Positions 1 to 5,055 of a stretch of 5,055 nucleotides of DNA are shown one piece after another. The number at the start of each line of letters is the position of its first letter. Positions within the stretch are counted from its first letter, which is position 1. Below the pieces are notes generated by a model that had not been told where the DNA came from, ran no database searches, and saw only the letters and a program-made list of their open reading frames with translations. A program made the translations under genes and the position numbers. This DNA is from Euryarchaeota archaeon UBA175 (GTDB lineage: Archaea > Thermoplasmatota > Poseidoniia > Poseidoniales > Thalassarchaeaceae), in contig DAFD01000099.1 in the NCBI GenBank assembly GCA_002497895.1, positions 33,386 to 38,440 on the forward strand, given 5' to 3'.

Positions 1-933
1 CTTGAGGATATCTGTGTAGGCTCCAGCGCGACCGAGTTACTCTGCTCGATTGCTTGGGCGGTCTCTCCAGAGAGGGGTAGTAATATCGTATCCACGAGGG
101 CTTCATTCCCTTCGACGGTCTATCCTTGGTCAAGGGTTGCAGATGCTAACGGGGCTGAGGTGAGGCTGGCAGATCACAACTCCGATCTCTACACCGACCC
201 AGAAGACATCATCTCCCTAATCGATGAGAGAACCTCAGTAGTCACACTCTCTCATGTAGAGTATTCTAGCGGTCAGAGGTATGACCTGAGCCGATTTGCC
301 AAAGCCGCACACTCGGTGGGTGCGTTACTAGTGGTCGACGCCACGCAGTCGTTGGGAATGGTGCCAATAGAAGCGGCCAAAACTGGGGCTGATGCGATTG
401 TCTCATCTGGCTACAAGTGGCTGCGTGGAACCTATGGGGCAGCCGTTGGTTACATCTCTCCCTCTGTACGGCCGCATCTCTATCCTGGTCTCTTGGGTTT
501 CAGGAGCCATGACGATATCTGGGACCTGCAAGCCGATAGATTGACTCTACCTGATGATGCCAGCCGCTTCGAGTATACTACCATACACTTTGGAGCCGTA
601 TTGGGGCTGGCCGCAGCGGTGGATGAGATCTACGAAATTGGCCCGGAGAAGGTATGGGCTCATGATATCGGCCTAGCGGACAAGGTTATCGAGGGAGCAA
701 ATAGGCTTGGACTCAGCATCGTCTCCCCGATGTCGGAAGACGAGAGAAGTGCCATAGTTAGTTTGAGAATGCCCGAGGGAGTAAGCAGTGAGAACATCGC
801 TCGTAGACTCCAGGACGAGCACTCGATTCTAGTCACCAGCAGAGCCGGGCTATTACGCGTGTCTCCTCACATCGACAACTCTGAGGAGGAAGTCGAGATG
901 CTGTTCGATGCCCTAGAGATATTACTACCATAG
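1..933 (+). CDS. Class V (fold-type I) PLP-dependent aminotransferase-like enzyme, 5'-partial
   Basis: The reading frame is open from base 1 to the TAG at 931-933, giving 310 residues. Family members usually have 370-400, so roughly 70-90 N-terminal residues lie outside the window. A GTG at 160 could pass for a start, but the 53 codons before it carry the family's phosphate-binding region (GSSATELL, residues 8-15), so it is internal. Other class V landmarks are the cofactor-ring Asp in VVDATQSLG (D113), the Schiff-base Lys in SSGYKWLRG (K139), an FEYTTIHFG segment like the F-E-x-G-T-x-N region, and a late Arg in LLRVSPH (R286) that may bind substrate carboxylate. The loop that holds the catalytic Cys in SufS-type cysteine desulfurases has no Cys; the only two Cys are at residues 5 and 15. 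A desulfurase is therefore unlikely. An isopenicillin-N-epimerase-like or other class V enzyme fits better, but the substrate is unknown. It overlaps the convergent exporter gene by 9 bp. Confidence 0.9.
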   Translation, partial: LEDICVGSSATELLCSIAWAVSPERGSNIVSTRASFPSTVYPWSRVADANGAEVRLADHNSDLYTDPEDIISLIDERTSVVTLSHVEYSSGQRYDLSRFAKAAHSVGALLVVDATQSLGMVPIEAAKTGADAIVSSGYKWLRGTYGAAVGYISPSVRPHLYPGLLGFRSHDDIWDLQADRLTLPDDASRFEYTTIHFGAVLGLAAAVDEIYEIGPEKVWAHDIGLADKVIEGANRLGLSIVSPMSEDERSAIVSLRMPEGVSSENIARRLQDEHSILVTSRAGLLRVSPHIDNSEEEVEMLFDALEILLP

Positions 934-1536
934 ATGGGGCTGCATGATTGCTGCAGCGATTATGAACATAATACTGGCTATTGAGAGGTCGATATATCTC
1001 CAGGCCTTGGGCTTGTTCAGAACCTCTGAGAGACTCCTAGCTCCGTAACCGAGCGAGAAGAAGAACACGAATGAGGCGGTGGCAGCACCGATTCCGAAGG
1101 CAAGCCTATCATCCCCGAGATACCTGCTTGAGGTGCCTCCAATCAACAGTAAGGTGTCTACATACACATGCGGATTGAGGAATGTGAAAGCTGCGGCTGC
1201 GGCTATCGTTGGAGCAAGATCACTTTCTCCCTCCCCCTCTGTAGACATCCCGACGGGGCTAATTGCGGATTTTATTCTCAATAATCCATAACTAATCAAG
1301 AATATCGATGCTCCGATTGCTATCATAAATTCCGCTCCCTCAATTCCTGCTAGTATACTCCCCACACCGAGGACTCCTGCTGTAATTAGTAGGGCATCGA
1401 ATACTGAACATGCCAAGCATACAGCAAATACATGAGATCGCATTAGGCCCTGTCTCATTACGAAGACATTTTGCGGTCCTAGAGCCAATATTAGCCCAAT
1501 GCTCAGAGCGAAGCCCTCCAAAGCCGAGTCTAACAT
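925..1536 (-). CDS. argO: LysE/ArgO family basic amino acid exporter
   Basis: This 203-aa integral membrane protein probably exports arginine and/or lysine, which prevents toxic build-up and balances amino acid pools. The length equals that of typical ArgO/LysE proteins. Two family signatures are clear: LALGPQNVFVMRQG (residues 17-30) in the first helix and TFLNPHVYVDTLLLIGG (118-134) at the middle of the protein, very close to the NPHVYLDT of E. coli ArgO. About six hydrophobic segments can be seen, at roughly 5-25, 36-60, 68-88, 109-133, 145-166 and 181-199. An acidic, Ser/Gly-rich loop (98-108) joins the two halves. A GGAG-containing ribosome binding site lies 5 nt before the ATG, which supports this start. 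The stop lies inside the end of the convergent aminotransferase gene. No LysG-type regulator is adjacent; the upstream neighbour on the same strand is L40e. Arg versus Lys specificity cannot be told from sequence alone. Confidence 0.92.
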   Translation of the reverse strand: MLDSALEGFALSIGLILALGPQNVFVMRQGLMRSHVFAVCLACSVFDALLITAGVLGVGSILAGIEGAEFMIAIGASIFLISYGLLRIKSAISPVGMSTEGEGESDLAPTIAAAAAFTFLNPHVYVDTLLLIGGTSSRYLGDDRLAFGIGAATASFVFFFSLGYGARSLSEVLNKPKAWRYIDLSIASIMFIIAAAIMQPHLW

Positions 1537-1541
1537 GAAAA

Positions 1542-1549
1542 CTCCTCAC
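1542..1549 (-). promoter_or_regulatory. Shine-Dalgarno site of the exporter gene
   Basis: Read on the minus strand this is GTGAGGAG, followed by 5 nt (TTTTC) and the ATG at 1536-1534. The purine-rich core and spacing fit a ribosome binding site and fix the exporter's start. Confidence 0.7.
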
Positions 1550-1618
1550 GGGCTATGTTGAAAATCGTTGAGGCGTTACGTAATCAGACAAACGGATGAA
1601 TACGAAGAATCAAGCAAC

Positions 1619-1640
1619 CGAATCGGGACTTGCCGATTCG
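1619..1640 (-). other. Perfect 8-bp inverted repeat (hairpin) between L40e and exporter; possible terminator or processing site
   Basis: The arms CGAATCGG (1619-1626) and CCGATTCG (1633-1640) pair perfectly around a 6-nt loop. On the minus strand the hairpin begins 13 nt after the L40e stop codon. It could slow transcription, protect the 3' end of L40e mRNA or mark a processing site before the exporter. No long T-run follows it on the minus strand, so a classical intrinsic terminator is doubtful. On the plus strand it is followed by ATTCTGTTTC, which is also only weakly T-rich. Confidence 0.35.
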
Positions 1641-1652
1641 ATTCTGTTTCAA

Positions 1653-1808
1653 TCAAACCTTACGACGCTCGGCAGCCTTCAAGCGAAGACCTGTGTAACC
1701 GCACTTACGGCATACGCGGACCTTGGTGCCGCGGTGGGTGGCGCTGCACTTCATGCAGATCCACTTCTTCAGGAGGCGAGCCTCGGCCTCGGGAAAGCGC
1801 TGAGCCAT
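1653..1808 (-). CDS. rpl40e: 50S ribosomal protein L40e (archaeal/eukaryotic type)
   Basis: This 51-aa basic zinc-ribbon protein belongs to the large ribosomal subunit. In archaea it stands alone; in eukaryotes its homologue is made as a ubiquitin fusion. The N-terminus [13 protein letters not shown] is the standard L40e opening. Four cysteines form CX2C-X11-CX2C (C18, C21, C33, C36), with [10 protein letters not shown] at the second knuckle and a basic tail (LKAAERRKV). The frame stays open upstream to an ATG at 1844, which would add 12 residues ([12 protein letters not shown]). Nothing in the family matches that extension, so the ATG at 1808 is preferred. I see no convincing Shine-Dalgarno at the usual distance, which would fit a leaderless transcript. 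The gene is divergent from purA and lies 116 bp upstream of the exporter on the same strand. It is the main reason to call the window archaeal. Confidence 0.93.
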   Translation of the reverse strand: MAQRFPEAEARLLKKWICMKCSATHRGTKVRVCRKCGYTGLRLKAAERRKV

Positions 1809-1832
1809 ACAGGCGCGCCGACCTGACTCCCC

Positions 1833-1840
1833 TTCATAAT
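1833..1840 (-). promoter_or_regulatory. Possible TATA-like element for L40e
   Basis: Read on the minus strand this is ATTATGAA, centred about 28 bp before the L40e ATG. That is where an archaeal TATA box would sit if the mRNA began at the start codon. It matches the TTTATATA-like consensus at only about 5 of 8 positions and has no clear purine-rich BRE beside it. Position is the main support. Confidence 0.25.
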
Positions 1841-1893
1841 CCATTCCCAACACAAACCGGCCGCTGAACGTCAGGCGTAGTCTGACCAATGGG

Positions 1894-1901
1894 TTCATAC
1901 A
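1894..1901 (+). promoter_or_regulatory. Possible TATA-like element for purA
   Basis: TTCATACA matches a TTTATATA-type archaeal box at 6 of 8 positions. Its centre is about 28 bp before the GTG at 1926, the spacing expected for a leaderless transcript starting there, but only about 20 bp before the alternative TTG at 1917. No Shine-Dalgarno is visible before either codon. The surrounding sequence is not AT-rich, so this is tentative. Confidence 0.3.
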
Positions 1902-1925
1902 CCCTCCACAGAGCCATTGACTACG

Positions 1926-3272
1926 GTGCCTGCGACCGTTATACTCGGAGCCCAGTGGGGCGATGAAGGGAAAGGCAAGGCCATAGACCAACTAGCCCCT
2001 CAATCGACGTGGGCTGTTCGCTTCCAAGGAGGCAATAATGCAGGCCATACAATCGTCGTCGGAGACACCACTCTCAAGCTTCACCAGATTCCTTCGGGAG
2101 TGACTGCGAAACACTGCAATCTGGTTCTTGGCGATGGTATGGTTATCGATCCGTGGGTACTGGATGAAGAGCTCGGTCGGTGGGAGGATCTCACGGGTGA
2201 GAAGCCCGATGGCGAGCGACTATTCATCAGTGAGAGAGCCAGTGTAATCCTTCCTTTCCATCGATTGTACGATGGTGCTGACAAGGTTGTTGGGACCACT
2301 GGTCGTGGAATAGGTCCAGCTTATCGTGATCGGATTGAGCGGGTCGGCATTCGATTTGCTGACATCCCAGGTGTACTTGCCGATCCGAAGCGAATTAAGC
2401 AGACGATTTCAAGGATGAATTCGCAACTCAAGACTGTCAAGGTTGAGACTGAAGTTAGTGCTGATGAACTGACCGCAGACCTACAATGGATTCTCGATAG
2501 GTTTGGTCAAGCGATTAGGCCGACTGGTCTGATGGTCGACCTGGCTCTACGCAACGGTGAGAATGTACTTCTCGAAGGCGCACAGGGTGCTATGCTGGAT
2601 ATCGACCAGGGGACCTATCCTTTCGTGACCTCAAGCGTGGTCGGTCGGGCGAATGCCAGCCACGGGGCAGGCATTCATCCCGGACACGTCACCGAGTGCT
2701 TCGGTATCACCAAGGCATACTGCACTCGAGTAGGCAACGGTCCATTCCCTACTGAACTCTCTCTCGAAGAGGGTCCGGGTCACCACATGGCGCAGATAGG
2801 ACACGAGTTTGGTACGACAACAGGAAGACCTCGACGCACTGGCTGGCTCGACATTGTTGCTCTCAAGGACGCCGACCGCACTAGCGGCTACTCAGGACTC
2901 GTCGTAACCAAACTCGACGTGCTCGGCGGACTTGATGAAATCAAGATATGCGTCGGTTACGAACTCGACGGCAAGCCCATTTCTTACGTCCCAACACTTG
3001 CCGAAGATCTCGATCGCTGCGTCGCTGTCTACGAGACTCATTCAGGATTTCCAGCCATGTCTGACGAGGATTGGATCGACATGGCTGAGCGTAGCCGCAC
3101 TGAAGGTAGCGGCTTCGCAGCGATGCCCGATGCGGTCAGAAACATTGTCGATCGCATCGAGCAACTGAGCGGAATTTCAGTTGTTTGCGTCGGAGTTGGA
3201 CCAGACCGCAGGGCTTCGATAGCACGTAAGGATGGGCCGTTCGACATCGCATGGGGCGAGGCAACCTTCTAA
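1926..3272 (+). CDS. purA: Adenylosuccinate synthetase
   Basis: This cytosolic enzyme joins IMP and aspartate using GTP to make adenylosuccinate, the first committed step from IMP to AMP. From the GTG at 1926 it has 448 residues, close to bacterial and eukaryotic PurA (about 430) and much longer than the roughly 340-aa forms of some hyperthermophilic archaea. Visible motifs are the P-loop-like GDEGKGK (12-18) with catalytic D13, NNAGHT with catalytic H41, [10 protein letters not shown] (124-133), GAQG (218-221) and VTSS (234-237) of the IMP site, TTTGRPRR (297-304) of the aspartate loop, TKLDVL (328-333) for guanine recognition and GVGPDR (423-428). All key residues are present. A TTG at 1917 would add three residues (MTT); GTG is preferred because [18 protein letters not shown] is the usual family start and puts D13 and H41 at the standard numbers. 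It leads the rightward cluster. Confidence 0.97.
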   Translation: MPATVILGAQWGDEGKGKAIDQLAPQSTWAVRFQGGNNAGHTIVVGDTTLKLHQIPSGVTAKHCNLVLGDGMVIDPWVLDEELGRWEDLTGEKPDGERLFISERASVILPFHRLYDGADKVVGTTGRGIGPAYRDRIERVGIRFADIPGVLADPKRIKQTISRMNSQLKTVKVETEVSADELTADLQWILDRFGQAIRPTGLMVDLALRNGENVLLEGAQGAMLDIDQGTYPFVTSSVVGRANASHGAGIHPGHVTECFGITKAYCTRVGNGPFPTELSLEEGPGHHMAQIGHEFGTTTGRPRRTGWLDIVALKDADRTSGYSGLVVTKLDVLGGLDEIKICVGYELDGKPISYVPTLAEDLDRCVAVYETHSGFPAMSDEDWIDMAERSRTEGSGFAAMPDAVRNIVDRIEQLSGISVVCVGVGPDRRASIARKDGPFDIAWGEATF

Positions 3273-3281
3273 TCGGTATGC

Positions 3282-3286
3282 AGGTG
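3282..3286 (+). promoter_or_regulatory. Shine-Dalgarno site choosing the start of the small zinc protein
   Basis: AGGTG is complementary to the conserved 3' end of 16S rRNA and stands 9 nt before the ATG at 3296. It falls after the in-frame ATGs at 3251 (inside purA) and 3278, so it argues for the start at 3296. Confidence 0.6.
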
Positions 3287-3295
3287 GGGCAAATC

Positions 3296-3586
3296 ATGGG
3301 ATTCAAGTCCAAGGCACGCAAGAAGCGAGCAGCCGCGGATGCAGCAGCCGGAAGAACCGGTAAGCGCGAGAAAGAGGAATTTGTCGGTGAAGTCCGCTGT
3401 GATGTTGCCGGCTGCGAGAATTTTGCTGACAAGAAAATTGGCGGACGCAGACTAGCTTACGATCGTGCCGCTGAAGTTTGGGGCGAGGCCGGTATTGAGG
3501 GGCAGTCTCGTCGTATCTCGATCTGCAAGGCCCACTATCGCGAGTGGAAGAAGGCCACGAAAGACGACTTTGATGAGTGGTCGTAA
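3296..3586 (+). CDS. Small basic protein with probable CX4C/CX2H zinc site, function unknown
   Basis: I do not recognise this 96-aa soluble protein. Its first 28 residues are rich in Lys, Arg and Ala (MGFKSKARKKRAAADAAAG, then more basic residues) and look disordered or nucleic-acid binding. A compact second half carries C35 and C40 (CDVAGC) and C77 and H80 (CKAH), a spacing that could hold one zinc ion, with YREWKK following. Between the pairs lies AYDRAAEVWGEAGIEGQSRR, probably helical. The start is set by the AGGTG ribosome site; longer in-frame ATGs at 3251 and 3278 are less likely, and the first would overlap purA. It begins 23 bp after the purA stop and is probably co-transcribed with it. 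The coding frame ends in tandem stops TAA TAG. An RNA- or ribosome-linked role is only a guess from charge and the zinc site. Confidence 0.8.
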   Translation: MGFKSKARKKRAAADAAAGRTGKREKEEFVGEVRCDVAGCENFADKKIGGRRLAYDRAAEVWGEAGIEGQSRRISICKAHYREWKKATKDDFDEWS

Positions 3587-3604
3587 TAGCGATTCGGTGG
3601 CCGA

Positions 3605-3976
3605 ATGAATTCAGAAATTCACACGGTCCCCCGTGTCGTATCAATTTTTTTAGGACTATTCTTCATGTCCTTCGGATTACCTTTTGCTCTCGTACCATTC
3701 ATGATGATTAGCGATGGGGTTATTGATCCAAATTATCCGTTTGAATCACTCTTTATGTTGGCATTCTCATCTCCTTTTTTCCTCGCAGGAACAGGCATTA
3801 TGTACATGGGTGCCAGGGGAGTCTTGATGGGTATTAGAGGCGAAGAAACAACTCCTGATGCAAAATTTGTACATCCTGAATCAGTAGATGAGCCTGAATA
3901 TCAAATTGATATCGATAAATTCGACCCACCGGAGCCCGGAGAAGAGGGCTGGTGGGAGGAAGAAAGCGATTCTTGA
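3605..3976 (+). CDS. Small two-helix membrane protein with acidic C-terminal tail, function unknown
   Basis: This 123-aa protein has no family I can name. Two hydrophobic segments are clear, at about residues 11-35 (VVSIFLGLFFMSFGLPFALV and on) and 47-69 (rich in Phe, Leu, Ala and Met). A short loop with DPNYPFES joins them. After a short basic-flanked stretch (GARGVLMGIRG) the last 44 residues hold about 17 Asp/Glu, with the Trp pair EEGWWEEE near the end. Under the positive-inside rule the Arg-containing flank after helix 2 (R71, R78) suggests the tail is cytoplasmic, with both ends inside. GGTGG lies 4 nt before the ATG, and the gene starts 18 bp after the previous stop. Its first 200 bases are clearly richer in A+T than purA or the dehydrogenase, partly because of Phe/Ile/Met-rich coding. 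It may be a lineage-specific membrane protein. Confidence 0.78.
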   Translation: MNSEIHTVPRVVSIFLGLFFMSFGLPFALVPFMMISDGVIDPNYPFESLFMLAFSSPFFLAGTGIMYMGARGVLMGIRGEETTPDAKFVHPESVDEPEYQIDIDKFDPPEPGEEGWWEEESDS

Positions 3977-4021
3977 ATGTGAATCGGGATACGCAATTTT
4001 GTTAGAGGCGATTCCTTACGA

Positions 4022-5055
4022 ATGCTCATGCCCAGTCATCCGATTAACGAACCGATACTCGGATATGCTCCGGGAAGTGAGGAAAGAAGAGCACTTCAAG
4101 CAGAGTTAGATCGTCAGATGGCAGAGGTAGTAGAGATACCATGTATCATCAATGGCGAAGAAGTCTACACTGGAACCACGACGACACAGGTAATCCCTCA
4201 CAAGCACGGTCACGTCATCGCCAATGTCCACTTGGCTGGAAGAGATGAGATGGAGGCGGCCTGCGAGGCTGCAGTAAATGCTCAGCAGGCATGGATCGAT
4301 ATTGGTCTCGAGGCCCGATGCGCCATTTTTGAGCGCTGCGCGGACTTACTTGCGGGTGACTGGCGCATGCGCGTCAATGCATCTACGATGTTGAATCAGT
4401 CGAAGACGGCTTTCCAAGCCGAGATAGACGCCGCTTGCGAACTAATCGATTTCTGGCGCTTCAATTGTCATTACGCGCGTGGATTCCACGATGATTTCCA
4501 GCCTCTGGTATCGCCAGAGGGTGTGCAGAACTCCACAGAGATTCGTCCGCTGGAAGGATTCGTACTCTCGATTACTCCGTTCAATTTCTCTAGCATTGCA
4601 GCAAATTTACCCAGTGCCCCAGCGATTGTTGGCTGCACCGGAGTTTGGAAGCCCAGCCGCAATTCCTACCACTCAAATTACGTCCTTATGCAACTGATGA
4701 TGGAAGCTGGTTTACCAGCCGGAGTCATCAACTTCCTGCCCGGCTCAGGCGCTGAAATCACCGAGGTAGCGTTAGCAAACCCCAACTTCGCCGGCCTACA
4801 TTTCACTGGCTCGACAGGAACATTCCAAGGACTCTGGCAAGAGATTGGCCTCGCTCTTCCTAGACTCAATTCCTACCCACGAATAGTAGGAGAAACCGGT
4901 GGTAAGGACTTCATCGTCGCTCATCCAGATTGTGACCGCCAAGGTCTCATTGTCGCTTTACTGCGCGGCTCTTTTGAGTATCAAGGCCAGAAGTGCTCAG
5001 CTGCTAGCCGAGCTTATATCGCTCGTTCAGTATGGGATGCAATCCGCGACGATCT
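4022..5055 (+). CDS. pruA: Delta-1-pyrroline-5-carboxylate dehydrogenase (ALDH4A1-like), 3'-partial
   Basis: This NAD-dependent aldehyde dehydrogenase oxidises glutamate semialdehyde (from pyrroline-5-carboxylate) to glutamate, the second step of proline breakdown. The frame runs from the ATG at 4022 off the right edge, giving 344 full codons of an expected 540 or so. It closely resembles mitochondrial ALDH4A1 along its length: an N-terminal NEPILGYAPGSEERRALQ, then IPCIINGEEVYTG, the SKTAFQAEIDAACELIDFWRFN helix region, LEGFVLSITPFNFSSIAANL with oxyanion Asn N188, WKPS with cofactor-binding K210, FTGSTGTF (261-268), the general base E291 in GETGGKDF, and catalytic C325 in FEYQGQKCSAASR. No proline dehydrogenase domain precedes it, so it is the stand-alone form and not PutA. 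An in-frame stop at 3980-3982 makes ATG 4022 the first possible start; ATG 4028 is an alternative. AGAGG at 4004-4008 is a rather distant ribosome site. The spacing to the previous gene is 45 bp. Confidence 0.95.
   Translation, partial: MLMPSHPINEPILGYAPGSEERRALQAELDRQMAEVVEIPCIINGEEVYTGTTTTQVIPHKHGHVIANVHLAGRDEMEAACEAAVNAQQAWIDIGLEARCAIFERCADLLAGDWRMRVNASTMLNQSKTAFQAEIDAACELIDFWRFNCHYARGFHDDFQPLVSPEGVQNSTEIRPLEGFVLSITPFNFSSIAANLPSAPAIVGCTGVWKPSRNSYHSNYVLMQLMMEAGLPAGVINFLPGSGAEITEVALANPNFAGLHFTGSTGTFQGLWQEIGLALPRLNSYPRIVGETGGKDFIVAHPDCDRQGLIVALLRGSFEYQGQKCSAASRAYIARSVWDAIRDD

Noticed and set aside
160..933. A complete 257-aa gene starting at the GTG at 160
   Set aside because: The same frame is open back to base 1 and the upstream codons encode the family's phosphate-binding region, so the gene is cut by the window edge and does not start there.
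1079..1291. Plus-strand open frame antisense to the exporter, and a minus-strand frame at 1340-1549
   Set aside because: Both are out-of-frame shadows of a clearly coding, motif-bearing exporter gene.
1537..1652. Possible tRNA or small RNA in the exporter-L40e spacer
   Set aside because: Only one simple hairpin is present; there is no T-loop GTTCRA motif with matching arms or cloverleaf.
1812..1819. GGCGCGCC palindrome just upstream of the L40e start
   Set aside because: A loop-free 8-bp palindrome cannot form a hairpin and is a single occurrence; there is no supporting second site.
1568..1867. Plus-strand open frames at 1568-1867 and 1596-1826
   Set aside because: They are antisense to L40e, their composition is unlike a normal protein, and they have no recognisable motif.
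1653..1991. A 112-aa minus-strand protein starting at 1991
   Set aside because: It would overlap the start of purA. Only the last 51 residues match a family, and they begin with the standard L40e N-terminus.
3136..3644. Minus-strand open frames at 3136-3432 and 3303-3644
   Set aside because: They lie opposite purA and the small zinc protein, which have good starts and ribosome sites; the translations are Ser/Arg/Pro-rich, as is typical of antisense frames.
3888..4109. Plus-strand 73-aa frame bridging the membrane protein and the dehydrogenase
   Set aside because: It overlaps both real genes in another frame and has no motif.
4471..4869. Open frames on both strands inside the dehydrogenase region
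   Set aside because: The P5C dehydrogenase frame is uninterrupted from 4022 to the window end with catalytic motifs, so these are shadows.

Overview
This window most likely comes from an archaeon. The strongest sign is a 51-codon gene for ribosomal protein L40e, a zinc-ribbon protein of archaeal and eukaryotic ribosomes that bacteria lack. The compact gene layout and moderate G+C would suit a marine euryarchaeon of the Thermoplasmatota / Marine Group II kind. That finer placement is inference; nothing here proves it.

Left part (1-933, + strand): the 3' four-fifths of a fold-type I, class V PLP-dependent aminotransferase-like enzyme, cut by the left window edge. It meets a minus-strand LysE/ArgO-type basic amino acid exporter (925-1536) tail to tail, with a 9-bp overlap. 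Upstream of the exporter on the minus strand is L40e (1653-1808), so L40e followed by the exporter could form one minus-strand unit. A perfect 8-bp hairpin lies between them.

Centre and right (+ strand): a short divergent intergenic region (1809-1925) separates L40e from a rightward run of four genes. These are purA (adenylosuccinate synthetase, full bacterial-type length), a 96-aa basic protein with a probable CX4C/CX2H zinc site, a 123-aa protein with two membrane segments and a very acidic C-terminal tail, and the first 344 codons of a delta-1-pyrroline-5-carboxylate dehydrogenase resembling mitochondrial ALDH4A1. The last gene is cut by the right edge.

The genes are mostly central metabolism and housekeeping: AMP synthesis, proline/glutamate catabolism, basic amino acid export and the ribosome. 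The two small genes between purA and the dehydrogenase are the only ones I cannot name. I saw no tRNA, rRNA, CRISPR array, insertion sequence or attachment site. No gene-free stretch exceeds 120 bases. I do not see a clearly new multi-gene system. The best candidates for new biology are the two unnamed small proteins and the apparent split between leaderless first genes and Shine-Dalgarno-led downstream genes.
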